Below are positions 14,967-23,106 of a stretch of DNA of 45,955 nucleotides, piece after piece. The DNA lies in IMG/VR virus record IMGVR_UViG_3300034024_000042, positions 1 to 45,955 of that record. One strand, given 5' to 3'. The notes under the pieces were generated by a model. The model had not been told where the DNA came from and made no database searches. It saw nothing but the letters and a program-made list of their open reading frames with translations. The translations under genes were made by a program, and so were the position numbers. Origin of the DNA: a virus. How positions within the stretch are numbered: position 1 is the first letter of the stretch; every line of letters starts with the position of its first letter.

Positions 14967-15148
14967 CCGACGGCCTCGTCCGCGAGCCCGGCGAAAGCCT
15001 GGTCCGGTTCTACAACCGGCGTCTCGCGTTGAGCGGACGGACCGACGTCGTCTGGATCACCACCTATGGCGGCCAGCTCAAGCTCGTCGAGCGCGACACA
15101 CGTCAATCGCGGATGGAATTCGAACGGGCCGGAGGCGATGTTGAATGA
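14963..15148 (+). CDS. small hypothetical protein (61 aa)
   Basis: A 61 aa protein with GTG start overlapping the previous TGA (GTGA). The sequence (LVREPGESLVRFYNRRLALS, DVVWITTYGGQLKLVER) looks like a folded small domain. Function unknown. Confidence 0.6.
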   Translation: MTDGLVREPGESLVRFYNRRLALSGRTDVVWITTYGGQLKLVERDTRQSRMEFERAGGDVE

Positions 15149-15512
15149 CGCCCGCAAGCCTCAGAGGCCGCGACGTGGCGGCGGTAACGCGGGCTCAAAC
15201 GCTGTCGTACCAGAGCCCCATGCCAAGCTTCGCTCCGACGGTCGCCCGCACGACACCGGCCTTGTGCGCCCCTATCGGCCCTGCCCCGCGGACTTTCGCG
15301 ATCGCTTCCTCGAAATGGGCTGGGATGGAATCGAGGACCACTACCGCACGAACTGGCGCGTCATCCGCCGCTGGGTTGAGGAAGCCGGCGGCGAGGAGCT
15401 GCGGGCTGAACGCCGCCAGCTGTCCGGCGGCACGGCCCGCCCAACCTTACGCGCGCGGCGCTTCGTGCTCGGCCTCACCCTTACTCCCGTTGGCAAGCGG
15501 CCACGAAGCTAG
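15138..15512 (+). CDS. hypothetical HTH-like phage protein (124 aa)
   Basis: A 124 aa protein. The segment PADFRDRFLEMGWDGIEDHY followed by NWRVIRRWVEEAGG resembles a helix-turn-helix used in phage regulators. A strong GGAGG precedes ATG 15138, which lies inside the end of the previous gene. Basic and low-complexity ends flank the core. Confidence 0.65.
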   Translation: MLNDARKPQRPRRGGGNAGSNAVVPEPHAKLRSDGRPHDTGLVRPYRPCPADFRDRFLEMGWDGIEDHYRTNWRVIRRWVEEAGGEELRAERRQLSGGTARPTLRARRFVLGLTLTPVGKRPRS

Positions 15513-15521
15513 GAATCTCCC

Positions 15522-16877
15522 GTGAGCAAAACCCCGGCAGCTATGAAAATTGTTCAGCGCCCGATCGGCGATCTGATCCCGTTCGCCCGCAACAGCCGCA
15601 CGCATTCGGTCGAGCAGATCAATCAGATCGCAGCCTCGATCGAGCAGTTCGGGTGGACCAACCCGGTGCTCGTCGACGGCGAGAATGGCATCATCGCCGG
15701 GCACGGACGCCTAGCCGCAGCACAGAAGCTCGGGCTCAAGACCCTGCCGGTGATTGTGCTCGACCACCTCACCGAGGCGCAGAAGCGCGCGCTGGTGATC
15801 GCGGACAACAAGCTGGCCCTCAACGCCGGATGGGACGACCAGCTGCTGGCGGAAGAGCTCGCCTTCCTCGGGGCCGGCGGGCTTGATCTGAGCATTCTCG
15901 GGTTCGACGACGAGGAGCTCGCCGCGCTGCTCGCCGAGACGACCGATGGACTGACCGACCCCGACGACGTGCCCGAGCCGCCGGCCGACCCGATATCGCA
16001 GCTGGGGGACGTCTGGATCCTCGGGAAGCATCGCATCGTGTGCGGCAGCTCAACCGACCCCGACGACGTGCCCGAGCCGCCGGCCGACCCGATATCGCAG
16101 CTGGGGGACGTCTGGATCCTCGGGAAGCATCGCATCGTGTGCGGCAGCTCAACCGACCCTGACGACGTGGCGGAAGCGCTGGCCGGCGTGGTGCCGCACC
16201 TGATGGTGACCGACCCGCCGTATGGGGTGGAGTACGATGCATCGTTCCGAAACGGAATCGTGCGTGCGAACGGGACGATCGTCGGCGCCCGTGCGGTCGG
16301 CAAAGTGCTGAATGACGATCGGGCGGACTGGCGCGAGGCATGGGGTTTGTTCCCCGGCGACGTGGCGTACGTCTGGCATGCTGGTATCTTCGCTGGTGTG
16401 GTGGCTGACAGCCTACTTGCCAGCGGCTTTGACATTCGCTCCCAGATTATCTGGGCCAAGCAGCAGTTCGCGATCGGGCGCGGCGACTACCACTGGCAGC
16501 ACGAGCCATGCTGGTACACTGTCCGCAAAGGCAAGAAGGGTCACTACGCGGGAGGCCGGAAGCAATCGACGCTTTGGGAGATTCCTAAGCCGGCGAAGTC
16601 CGAGACCGGCCACAGCACGCAAAAGCCCGTCGAGTGCATGAAGCGGCCGATCGAAAACAACAGCTCGCCCGGGCAGGCAGTGTACGAGCCCTTTAGCGGG
16701 TCGGGCACGACGATCATCGCCGGTGAGATGACCGGACGCGCGGTGCACGCGATCGAGCTGAACCCGGCTTACGTCGATGTCGCGGTGATGCGCTGGCAGG
16801 ACTTCACTGGGCTCGAAGCGGTCCACAAGGACGGCCGCAAGTTCAACGCCTGCGCCCCCGTTAAGGCGGCGGCATGA
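15522..16877 (+). CDS. ParB-like nuclease/DNA methyltransferase fusion
   Basis: A 451 aa two-domain protein. Residues 8-100 are a ParB/sulfiredoxin-like domain (LIPFARNSRTHS, GIIAGHGRLAAAQKLG). Residues 160-451 are a beta-type DNA methyltransferase with DPPY at 231-234 and FSGSGTT at 391-397. Such fusions lie just before terminase genes in many phages and probably modify phage DNA. The linker and first strand of the methylase (residues 145-177) are duplicated exactly at 178-210, adding 33 residues; whether activity survives is unknown. Confidence 0.9.
   Translation: MSKTPAAMKIVQRPIGDLIPFARNSRTHSVEQINQIAASIEQFGWTNPVLVDGENGIIAGHGRLAAAQKLGLKTLPVIVLDHLTEAQKRALVIADNKLALNAGWDDQLLAEELAFLGAGGLDLSILGFDDEELAALLAETTDGLTDPDDVPEPPADPISQLGDVWILGKHRIVCGSSTDPDDVPEPPADPISQLGDVWILGKHRIVCGSSTDPDDVAEALAGVVPHLMVTDPPYGVEYDASFRNGIVRANGTIVGARAVGKVLNDDRADWREAWGLFPGDVAYVWHAGIFAGVVADSLLASGFDIRSQIIWAKQQFAIGRGDYHWQHEPCWYTVRKGKKGHYAGGRKQSTLWEIPKPAKSETGHSTQKPVECMKRPIENNSSPGQAVYEPFSGSGTTIIAGEMTGRAVHAIELNPAYVDVAVMRWQDFTGLEAVHKDGRKFNACAPVKAAA
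15954..16151 (+). repeat. 99-bp perfect tandem duplication inside the ParB-MTase gene
   Basis: Bases 15954-16052 and 16053-16151 are identical and in frame. The unit begins ACCGACCCCGACGACGTG, and the same 18-mer with one change follows the second copy at 16152. This suggests slipped or unequal recombination between short flanking repeats. The lack of any difference between copies implies a recent event. Confidence 0.95.
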
Positions 16878-17365
16878 TGACCAAGCCTCCCGCCCCTGCA
16901 AAGCGCACGAAAGCGGCCAGGAAGCCCCAGTCGCGCGCCAAGACACCACGCAAGGTCGGCGACCCCAAGCGCGGACCCATGCCTTGGAAGCCCACGCCGG
17001 CCGAGATCGCGAAGATCAAGCTCTACGCCGGGCTCGGCTCGACCCAAGAGGACATCGCTCGCCTGATTGGCAAGGCCAGCAGCACCTTCCGGGAAAACGA
17101 GGCGGCCAAGAGCGCGTTCGAAGAGGGCAAAGCCGAAGTTAAGGCGAAGGTCGCTGGCAAGCTCGTCGGAGACGCCCTAGCCGGCAACACGACCGCCCAG
17201 ATATTCTACCTCAAGACTCAATGCGGCTGGAAGGAAACCTGGCGCCAAGAGCACACCGGCGCCGACGGAGGGCCAATCGAGTACAAGGACTTAGGCGAGG
17301 ACGAGGTAAACGCTCGCCTGGCCGAACTGCAGAAGCGGTATGGACCTAAGCCACTGGCCCATTGA
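16874..17365 (+). CDS. terS: small terminase subunit-like protein
   Basis: A 163 aa protein with a basic N terminus and a helix-turn-helix (AEIAKIKLYAGLGSTQEDIA, RLIGKASSTFRENE), then a helical segment ending in TTAQIFYLKTQCGWKETWRQ, which is common in small terminases. It would recognise the packaging site and recruit the large subunit. It overlaps the large terminase by 26 bp. The start is ATG 16874 or the adjacent ATG 16877. Confidence 0.82.
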   Translation: MMTKPPAPAKRTKAARKPQSRAKTPRKVGDPKRGPMPWKPTPAEIAKIKLYAGLGSTQEDIARLIGKASSTFRENEAAKSAFEEGKAEVKAKVAGKLVGDALAGNTTAQIFYLKTQCGWKETWRQEHTGADGGPIEYKDLGEDEVNARLAELQKRYGPKPLAH

Positions 17366-18878
17366 AGCGAAGCGCGAAGCCCTCGCGCTGCTCGAACGCA
17401 AGGCCGCCGTCGCGGAAGAGCGGGCGCGTGAGGCTGAACGTCGCCGTGTCCTCTCCAGCGCCGAGACCATACGGGGCCGCTGCCGGACGCTCGCTGGGTT
17501 TGTTCGTGAAGCCTGGCACGTGCTGGAGCCGGACGCCGAGTACGTCCACAACTGGCATATCGACGCCATCTGCGACCACCTCGAAGCGGTCACCCGCGGC
17601 GATATCAACCGACTGCTGATCAATGTGCCACCGGGCTCATCGAAGTCGCTGATCGTTTCGGTGATGTGGCCGGCGTGGGAATGGGGCCCGGCCGGCAAGC
17701 GGTCGATGCGCTACCTCACCACCGCGTTCAACGACGGCCCGGTCAAGCGCGACACGCGCAAATGCCGCGATCTCATTGCCTCGGATTGGTATCAAAACCT
17801 CTGGCCGGACGTCGAGCTGACCCGCACCGGCGAGACGTCGTTCGCGAACTCCGCGACCGGCACACGGGAGGGTGTGCCATTCGGTTCGCTTACCTCGCAG
17901 CGCGGGGATCGGCTGATCATCGACGACCCGCACAGCACCGTGACCGCGGAGTCCGAGACCGAGCGCCAGAACACCACGCGCAAGTTTCGCGAGGGCGCGG
18001 TCAACCGGCTCAACGACCAGAAGCGCTCGGCGATCGTGGTGATCATGCAGCGGCTGCACGAGCAGGATATCAGCGGAGTCATTCTCTCGCTTGGCATGAA
18101 CTACGTGCACCTCATGCTGCCGATGGAATTCGACCCGGAGCGCGCTTGCGAGACGCGGATCGGGTTTAAGGATCCGCGCACCGACGAGGGGCAGCTGCTG
18201 GACCCAGAACGCTTTCCGCGCTCAGAGGTGGAAGACCTGCAGCGAGACATGGGCTCGTACGCCTTCTCAGGCCAGTACCAGCAGCGCCCCACGCCTCGCT
18301 CGGGCGGCATGTTCCAGCGCAGCGACTTCGAGGTGGTCGATGCTATCCCCGCTCGGGTTAAGAGGCGCGTGCGAGCTTGGGACTTTGCTGCTTCGAAGGC
18401 GAAGCCCGGCAAGCAGCCGGACTGGACCGCCGGGCTACGCATGGCCCTCGCCGATGGGGTTTTCTACGTCGAGCACGTGGTGCGAGGGCGTTGGAGCGCT
18501 TCCGAGGTCGAGCGCATCCTCAAGAACACTGCGAGCCAAGACGGCACCGAGGTGACGATCCGACAGCCGCAAGACCCGGGCGCTGCCGGTAAGGCCGACG
18601 CCGAGACCAAGGTGCGCCTGCTCGCCGGGTACAACGTCAGGACCCAGGTCGTGACTGGCGACAAGGCGACGCGGGCGCGGCCGGCGTCCGCACAAGCCGA
18701 GGCGGGCAACGTCAAGCTGCTGCGGGGGGACTGGAACGAAGCCTTCCTCGATGAGGTCTGCTCATTCCCCAATGCAATGTTCGACGACCAGGTGGACGCG
18801 TTCGCGGATGCGCTGAACGAGCTCGCACTGGGGTCGAGCTATTCGTACGACCTCGCGGGTGCCCTAGCCGCCGCGTGA
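17340..18878 (+). CDS. terL: large terminase subunit
   Basis: DNA-packaging motor of 512 aa. The ATPase has Walker A NVPPGSSKS (95-103) and Walker B RLIIDDPH (191-198). The RNase H-like nuclease domain starts at RAWDFAAS (D348) and ends with FDDQVDAFADAL near residue 483. It would pump DNA into the prohead and cut at headful or cos. Its TGA stop is the first part of copy 1 of the repeated late element. Confidence 0.95.
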   Translation: MDLSHWPIEAKREALALLERKAAVAEERAREAERRRVLSSAETIRGRCRTLAGFVREAWHVLEPDAEYVHNWHIDAICDHLEAVTRGDINRLLINVPPGSSKSLIVSVMWPAWEWGPAGKRSMRYLTTAFNDGPVKRDTRKCRDLIASDWYQNLWPDVELTRTGETSFANSATGTREGVPFGSLTSQRGDRLIIDDPHSTVTAESETERQNTTRKFREGAVNRLNDQKRSAIVVIMQRLHEQDISGVILSLGMNYVHLMLPMEFDPERACETRIGFKDPRTDEGQLLDPERFPRSEVEDLQRDMGSYAFSGQYQQRPTPRSGGMFQRSDFEVVDAIPARVKRRVRAWDFAASKAKPGKQPDWTAGLRMALADGVFYVEHVVRGRWSASEVERILKNTASQDGTEVTIRQPQDPGAAGKADAETKVRLLAGYNVRTQVVTGDKATRARPASAQAEAGNVKLLRGDWNEAFLDEVCSFPNAMFDDQVDAFADALNELALGSSYSYDLAGALAAA

Positions 18879-18889
18879 CGGCGGTAAGC
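18876..18889 (+). promoter_or_regulatory. repeated late element, copy 1
   Basis: TGACGGCGGTAAGC; its TGA is the terL stop codon. The dinucleotide TA (TATTAC) follows 20 bases later at 18908. The next gene start is 18962, further away than in most copies. Confidence 0.7.
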
Positions 18890-18961
18890 GGAGGATTGGG
18901 CCGTGGGTATTACGCTGCTTCCTGCTTGAAACGCGCTTCTGCTGCAGAGGAGATGACTATC

Positions 18962-19114
18962 ATGCGTACGTTGTTCGGGTTCTTGACCGCAATCGTGACC
19001 CTAATGGTCACTGCCTTCACGGCCCTCGTGCCCAAGTTCGACCCGGGTGGATTGCGCTTCGCAGTCGGCACTCCGCGCTCGATCTTCGAAACGCGGCGCT
19101 GCGGCCTGGCCTGA
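18962..19114 (+). CDS. small membrane protein in a terminator-bounded cassette (50 aa)
   Basis: A 50 aa protein with one hydrophobic helix (LFGFLTAIVTLMVTAFTALV) after a short basic N terminus and a basic C-terminal tail. GAGGAG lies nine bases before ATG 18962; ATG 18953 is an alternative. It stands alone between the element copy 1 and an intrinsic terminator, so it looks like an independent moron-type unit inserted between terL and portal. Function unknown. Confidence 0.5.
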   Translation: MRTLFGFLTAIVTLMVTAFTALVPKFDPGGLRFAVGTPRSIFETRRCGLA

Positions 19115-19139
19115 CGCCAGCCACTATCGAAATTCTGAG

Positions 19140-19173
19140 GGGCCGCCGAGTAATTCTGGCGGCCCTTTTTCTT
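19140..19173 (+). terminator. strong intrinsic terminator
   Basis: An eight-base-pair perfect GC-rich stem, GGGCCGCC (19140-19147) with GGCGGCCC (19158-19165), a ten-base loop and then TTTTTCTTT. Copy 2 of the late element starts at the next base. Confidence 0.9.
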
Positions 19174-19187
19174 TGACGGCGGTAAGC
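19174..19187 (+). promoter_or_regulatory. repeated late element, copy 2
   Basis: TGACGGCGGTAAGC directly behind the terminator. TA follows after 22 bases (CATACC, TA at 19208), and the portal ATG is 12 bases further on without a Shine-Dalgarno. It must supply a new start for portal transcription if the terminator works. Confidence 0.75.
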
Positions 19188-19219
19188 GTCGGCAGCCGCC
19201 GTCGCCATACCCGCTCCCC

Positions 19220-21139
19220 ATGACCGGCCGCATCGGAAACGTCCGCCCGAAACCGGGCTACATGCTCGACGGCGCCGGGGGAGTAGTCCCCGCCACCAAC
19301 GTGGTCCCCCTGCGCGATAATCTAGTCAACGCGATGTCAGGTACCGGCACGGGCCGAGACATCCGCACCGCCGGATTCTACGCAGCGCGCGCGCTTACCC
19401 AGCACGAGATCGCTTCGGCCTATTCGGGCTCGGGCCTGATCCGCAAGATCATCCGCATTCCCGCGCTCGATATGGTGCGCGAGTGGCGCGACTGGTCGGG
19501 CCTAGAGGATGATCAGGCCGCGAAGGTCTACGACGAGGAAAAGCGCCTGCAGGTGCGCCAGAAGGTGCAGCAGGCCGAGATCCTCCGCCGGATGGGCGGA
19601 GGCGCGCTGATCCTCGGGCTGCCCGGCCTACCCCAGATGCCGGTCGCTTCCAGCGGCGTGGGAAAGCTGGCGTTCGTGCACGTCGTCTCGCGTTGGCATC
19701 TCCATTTCGAGAAGCTGCAGGAGGATGCCACGCAGCCAGGGTACGGCGAGCCATTGATGTGGCGCATGAACACCACCGCAGGGCAGCAGAATATCCACCC
19801 AAGCCGGGTGATTCCGTTCCGCGGTGATACCAGTGCCAGCCTGGCAATGGTCGGCTGGAACCAAGCCGACGCATTCTGGGGTGAGAGCGACATCGCCCAG
19901 GTGCTCGAAGCGGTGAAGGATAGCGACACCGCGCGTGCGAGCTTTGCCGCGCTGGTGCACAAGGCACGCCTGCTGCGGATCGGCATCCCGGGGCTCATGG
20001 GCATCATCGCGAGCGGGGGCACCGCGACAATCCAGAACCGCTTGGCCGCAGTCACTCTAGCCGAGAGCGTCCACAACGCCACGATCTACGACGCTGGCAA
20101 CGACGAGGGTAAAGGCGGCGAGAAGATCGACGACGCCACGTACAGCTTCGCTGGCGCCAAGGACATTCTCAATGCCCTGTGGGAATTCGTCTCGGCGATT
20201 TCAGATATCCCGGCGACCCGCCTGCTCGGCCGCGCCCCAGAGGGCATGAACGCAAGCGGCGACAGCCAACAGGCCGACTGGCGCAAGAAGGTCCGCGCGA
20301 TGCAGACCCTCGATCTGATGCCCTGCCTCGATCGGCTCGATGCTCACCTAGTCCCCTCGGCGCTCGGATCGATGCCTGCGAGCGCATCGTACGAGTTCGC
20401 GCCGCTCGATACCGAGACGGCCACCGAGCGGGCCACGCGCTGGAAGACCGAGGCCGAGGCGATGAAGATCGTTTCGGACACCGGGCACGTTCCAGACGAA
20501 GCGATGTCCAAGGGCGTGCAGTCTTGGCTCGTGCATGAAGCCTACCTGCCCGAGCTGGAATCCGCGCTCGACGAGATGAGCGACGAGGACCGCTACGGAC
20601 TCCCCGCCGAGGCTGGCGCAGCGGAAGGAGGTGTTCTCGATCTACCGGAGGGAGGGGAGGTTGTGCCCCTCCGCCGCGCCGCGAACGACGCAAAGCCGCG
20701 CACCCTGTACGTCAGCCGCAAGGTGCAGAACGTCTCCGACCTGAAGTCTTGGGCCCGGAAGCAGGGCCTGCCCGACCTGCAGGACGACCTTCACGTCACC
20801 ATCGCTTTCTCGCGAACCCCCGTCGACTGGATCGAGATGGGCTCCTCATGGGCCGACAACGGGGGCAAGGGTGCAGGTGAGCTGGTGATCACGGCCGGCG
20901 GTCCGCGCGTAGTCGAGCCCCTTGGCGATCGAACTGCCGTGCTGATGTTCGCCTCGTCGGACCTCTCTTGGCGCAATCGCGAGATGCGCGAGGCCGGCGC
21001 GTCCTGGGATTATCCGGACTATCAGCCGCATATCTCGCTCACCGCTGAGCCCGTCGACCTGGCCAAGGTGGAGCCTTATCGCGGCAAGATCGTCCTCGGC
21101 CCGGAGATATTTGAGGAAATCCGCAGCGAGGAGGCGTGA
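19220..21139 (+). CDS. DUF1073 portal protein with C-terminal Acb1-like 2H phosphoesterase
   Basis: A 639 aa protein. Residues 30-470 match the DUF1073 portal family (LIRKIIRIPALDMVREWRDW, NPSR-type region IHPSRVIPF, ATRLLGRAPEGMNASGDSQQ); it would form the dodecameric DNA gate of the head. Residues 493-639 match the Acb1 fold of T4: LYVSRK start, then the two catalytic HxT/S motifs H525-V-T and H604-I-S. Acb1 enzymes cut the cyclic nucleotides of CBASS immunity. The fusion could give the virion an anti-CBASS enzyme or be an unrelated use of the fold. Confidence 0.88.
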   Translation: MTGRIGNVRPKPGYMLDGAGGVVPATNVVPLRDNLVNAMSGTGTGRDIRTAGFYAARALTQHEIASAYSGSGLIRKIIRIPALDMVREWRDWSGLEDDQAAKVYDEEKRLQVRQKVQQAEILRRMGGGALILGLPGLPQMPVASSGVGKLAFVHVVSRWHLHFEKLQEDATQPGYGEPLMWRMNTTAGQQNIHPSRVIPFRGDTSASLAMVGWNQADAFWGESDIAQVLEAVKDSDTARASFAALVHKARLLRIGIPGLMGIIASGGTATIQNRLAAVTLAESVHNATIYDAGNDEGKGGEKIDDATYSFAGAKDILNALWEFVSAISDIPATRLLGRAPEGMNASGDSQQADWRKKVRAMQTLDLMPCLDRLDAHLVPSALGSMPASASYEFAPLDTETATERATRWKTEAEAMKIVSDTGHVPDEAMSKGVQSWLVHEAYLPELESALDEMSDEDRYGLPAEAGAAEGGVLDLPEGGEVVPLRRAANDAKPRTLYVSRKVQNVSDLKSWARKQGLPDLQDDLHVTIAFSRTPVDWIEMGSSWADNGGKGAGELVITAGGPRVVEPLGDRTAVLMFASSDLSWRNREMREAGASWDYPDYQPHISLTAEPVDLAKVEPYRGKIVLGPEIFEEIRSEEA

Positions 21140-21972
21140 TGCGCTTCAACCTCGCCAGCCTCACCCTCCGCGCCAAGCATATCCGCCGCAAGTCGATCAC
21201 CCTGCGGCCGATCGCGCTCCCGTCCACGCTGGCTACCGATCTCTACCAATCGACCTATGCCGCCGTGATCGCCACCTGGGGCGAAGCGCTGCCCGAGATC
21301 ATGGCCAGCTACGAGCGCACCCTCGCCGAGCTGCAGACCGATGCGCCGGCGGATACGGGCGCCCAGCTCTCCGCTGTTGAGCGCCGCATCACCGCGGCAG
21401 CGCTAACGCTGCGCCTACGCCTCGAACGCTGGGCCCGTCGCCTCGAAGCCGCGCACCGGGCCAAGTGGCGCGCCGCGGTGTTGTCCGGAACGGGCGTCGA
21501 CCTCGACACGATGATCGGGCCGAACGATGCGCGCCTGTCGCTGGAGGCGGTGATCGAGCGGAACGTCTCGCTGATCTCGTCGGTCTCGGATCAGGCGAAG
21601 GGGCGCATCTCGGACGCGGTGTTCCGTGGGTTCCGCGAGCGCAAGGCGGCGAACGACGTAGCGAAGGAGCTGCGCGAGGCGGTCGATATGGGCCGAACGC
21701 GCGCGCGCAGGATAGCTGCTGATCAGACCGTGAAGCTGGCCCGCGAGCTAGACCAGGAACGCCGACGCCAAGCCGGAATCGACACCTGGGCATGGGTTCA
21801 CTCGGGTAAGGCTCACCCACGCGAGGAGCACCTGGCGCGCGACGGCGAGATCTACTCGGACGACGATCCGCCGCTGGATATGCCCGGCGAACTGCCGTTC
21901 TGCGGCTGCACGAGCAAGGCGGTGCTCGACATCGACGCGATGATTGAGAAAGAATTGGCTGCTGCAGCCTGA
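21139..21972 (+). CDS. SPP1 gp7-like head morphogenesis protein
   Basis: A 277 aa minor head protein. The C-terminal third carries the family signature: ARRIAADQTVKLARELDQER, WAWVHSGKAHPREEHLARDG and the closing GELPFCGCTSKAVLD with paired cysteines. Such proteins accompany the portal in the prohead. ATG 21139 follows a GTG and overlaps the portal stop. Confidence 0.88.
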   Translation: MRFNLASLTLRAKHIRRKSITLRPIALPSTLATDLYQSTYAAVIATWGEALPEIMASYERTLAELQTDAPADTGAQLSAVERRITAAALTLRLRLERWARRLEAAHRAKWRAAVLSGTGVDLDTMIGPNDARLSLEAVIERNVSLISSVSDQAKGRISDAVFRGFRERKAANDVAKELREAVDMGRTRARRIAADQTVKLARELDQERRRQAGIDTWAWVHSGKAHPREEHLARDGEIYSDDDPPLDMPGELPFCGCTSKAVLDIDAMIEKELAAAA

Positions 21973-21988
21973 TTCTGTTAAAGAAATC

Positions 21989-22022
21989 GGGCCGAAACGG
22001 GGGGTCAAACCCGCTCCGGCCC
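21989..22022. other. imperfect GC hairpin between head gene and accessory cassette
   Basis: GGGCCG (21989-21994) can pair with CGGCCC (22017-22022), with an inner GGGT/ACCC stem. No T-run follows on the plus strand; on the minus strand a TTTCTTT lies beyond. It may limit read-through into the accessory genes, or have no role. Confidence 0.3.
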
Positions 22023-22049
22023 TGACCGCAACGAACATGGAGCGTTCGC

Positions 22050-22340
22050 ATGGCTGCTCAAACCGATAATCTCAACACGGCACCCGAACAAGCAGCGGGT
22101 CGATACGCTGAATGCCAGCAGCTTACAGAGTATTTGTTTTATGGGCTGGAAAAGAACTGGGGCGTTCCTGCTTTAATCCTCAATAACGATCGCGCCATCC
22201 CGGTTCACGGAGTTGATCTTGAGAATGAAGCTAATGAATGGTCATTGGGAATGATTGCGATAAGGGATGTGCCTGCGGGAGAAGCTAACTATAATTGGGT
22301 GATCCGGGTGTCGGATATCTCTGCGGTAAACTGGAAATAA
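22050..22340 (+). CDS. accessory (moron-type) protein, AT-richer than neighbours (96 aa)
   Basis: A 96 aa acidic protein (ECQQLTEYLFYGLEKNWGVP, NEANEWSLGMIAIRDVPAGE). Codon use is visibly more AT-rich (aataacgat, aatgaagctaatgaatgg) than the head genes on either side, a sign of separate origin. GGAG lies upstream of the ATG. It pairs with the next gene four bases downstream. Family not recognised. Confidence 0.7.
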   Translation: MAAQTDNLNTAPEQAAGRYAECQQLTEYLFYGLEKNWGVPALILNNDRAIPVHGVDLENEANEWSLGMIAIRDVPAGEANYNWVIRVSDISAVNWK

Positions 22341-22344
22341 TTGG

Positions 22345-23055
22345 ATGACTCCGCTGGCGCAGCACATGATGACGCGGGCGCTGCGGGCTGGCGATTGTGG
22401 CGTCATCCAAATGTTTCGCGATGTGCAGATGTTCGAAGTGACTGGATGCATCCACCTCACCTACGGTCCTGGAAGCATTTGGCAGGAAGCGCGTGAATGG
22501 TGCGAGGAGCGACTTTTCTTACCCGCACCTAAAACGTGGATTGAACTTATACCACGCCCAGGACATCCGCGGTACGCGGTCCTCCTTGACGAGGAAACCG
22601 GATGTCGGATGGTGACCGCATTCAGTCTCTCGGGCGGAAATGACGTCGCTATAGCTGGCCCGGATCCGTGGATACCGCCGGGCGCAAAAGAAATCGCGGA
22701 GACGCCGAGCCAACAGGCAGGTCGGGTTTATAGTCAGGTGCTGCCGCTGCTAAACGCGCCCCACCTTACAACTTCTGAGTCTCATTCGGCGCACACGGGG
22801 TTGCAGAGAAAGCTAACCCGCGCCGGATACTCGGGCCCTCACTTCGATGAAGGCTGGACAGAAGTGCGACTTCAGGTCGGAGTGCGGCGTGCAATCTCCG
22901 ACAGTCAGACCGGAGAGATTTGCGCAAAGAAGAGGCTGCACTTCTGCCGCTCTCACCTGCGGATCCGCAACGGACTTCCCGGAATAGTTCGCGCGCACTG
23001 GCGCGGTGATGCGACGATGGGCACGGTGGCAAAGACTTACGAGGTCGCTGCCTAA
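22345..23055 (+). CDS. accessory (moron-type) protein with HWRGD segment (236 aa)
   Basis: A 236 aa protein of mixed composition with lower GC than the structural genes. The C terminus has RLHFCRSHLRIRNG followed by GIVRAHWRGDATMG, a histidine/cysteine pattern I have seen in uncharacterised phage and bacterial proteins. It follows the 22050 gene after four bases, so the two may form a functional pair. Inserted between the head morphogenesis and protease genes; late transcription appears to restart just after it at element copy 3. Confidence 0.7.
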   Translation: MTPLAQHMMTRALRAGDCGVIQMFRDVQMFEVTGCIHLTYGPGSIWQEAREWCEERLFLPAPKTWIELIPRPGHPRYAVLLDEETGCRMVTAFSLSGGNDVAIAGPDPWIPPGAKEIAETPSQQAGRVYSQVLPLLNAPHLTTSESHSAHTGLQRKLTRAGYSGPHFDEGWTEVRLQVGVRRAISDSQTGEICAKKRLHFCRSHLRIRNGLPGIVRAHWRGDATMGTVAKTYEVAA

Positions 23056-23061
23056 CCACTT

Positions 23062-23075
23062 TGACGGCGGTAACG
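23062..23075 (+). promoter_or_regulatory. repeated late element, copy 3
   Basis: TGACGGCGGTAACG, six bases after the accessory gene stop. TA (CATATC) is 20 bases downstream at 23094 and the DUF2213 ATG is 13 bases beyond that. Confidence 0.75.
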
Positions 23076-23106
23076 GCTGGCCCGTGGGAGCCATATCCCG
23101 CCGCCC

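Noticed and set aside
15175-15195. GGCGGCGGTAACG resembling the late element
   Set aside because: It lacks the GAC start, is in coding sequence of an early gene and has no suitably spaced start codon.
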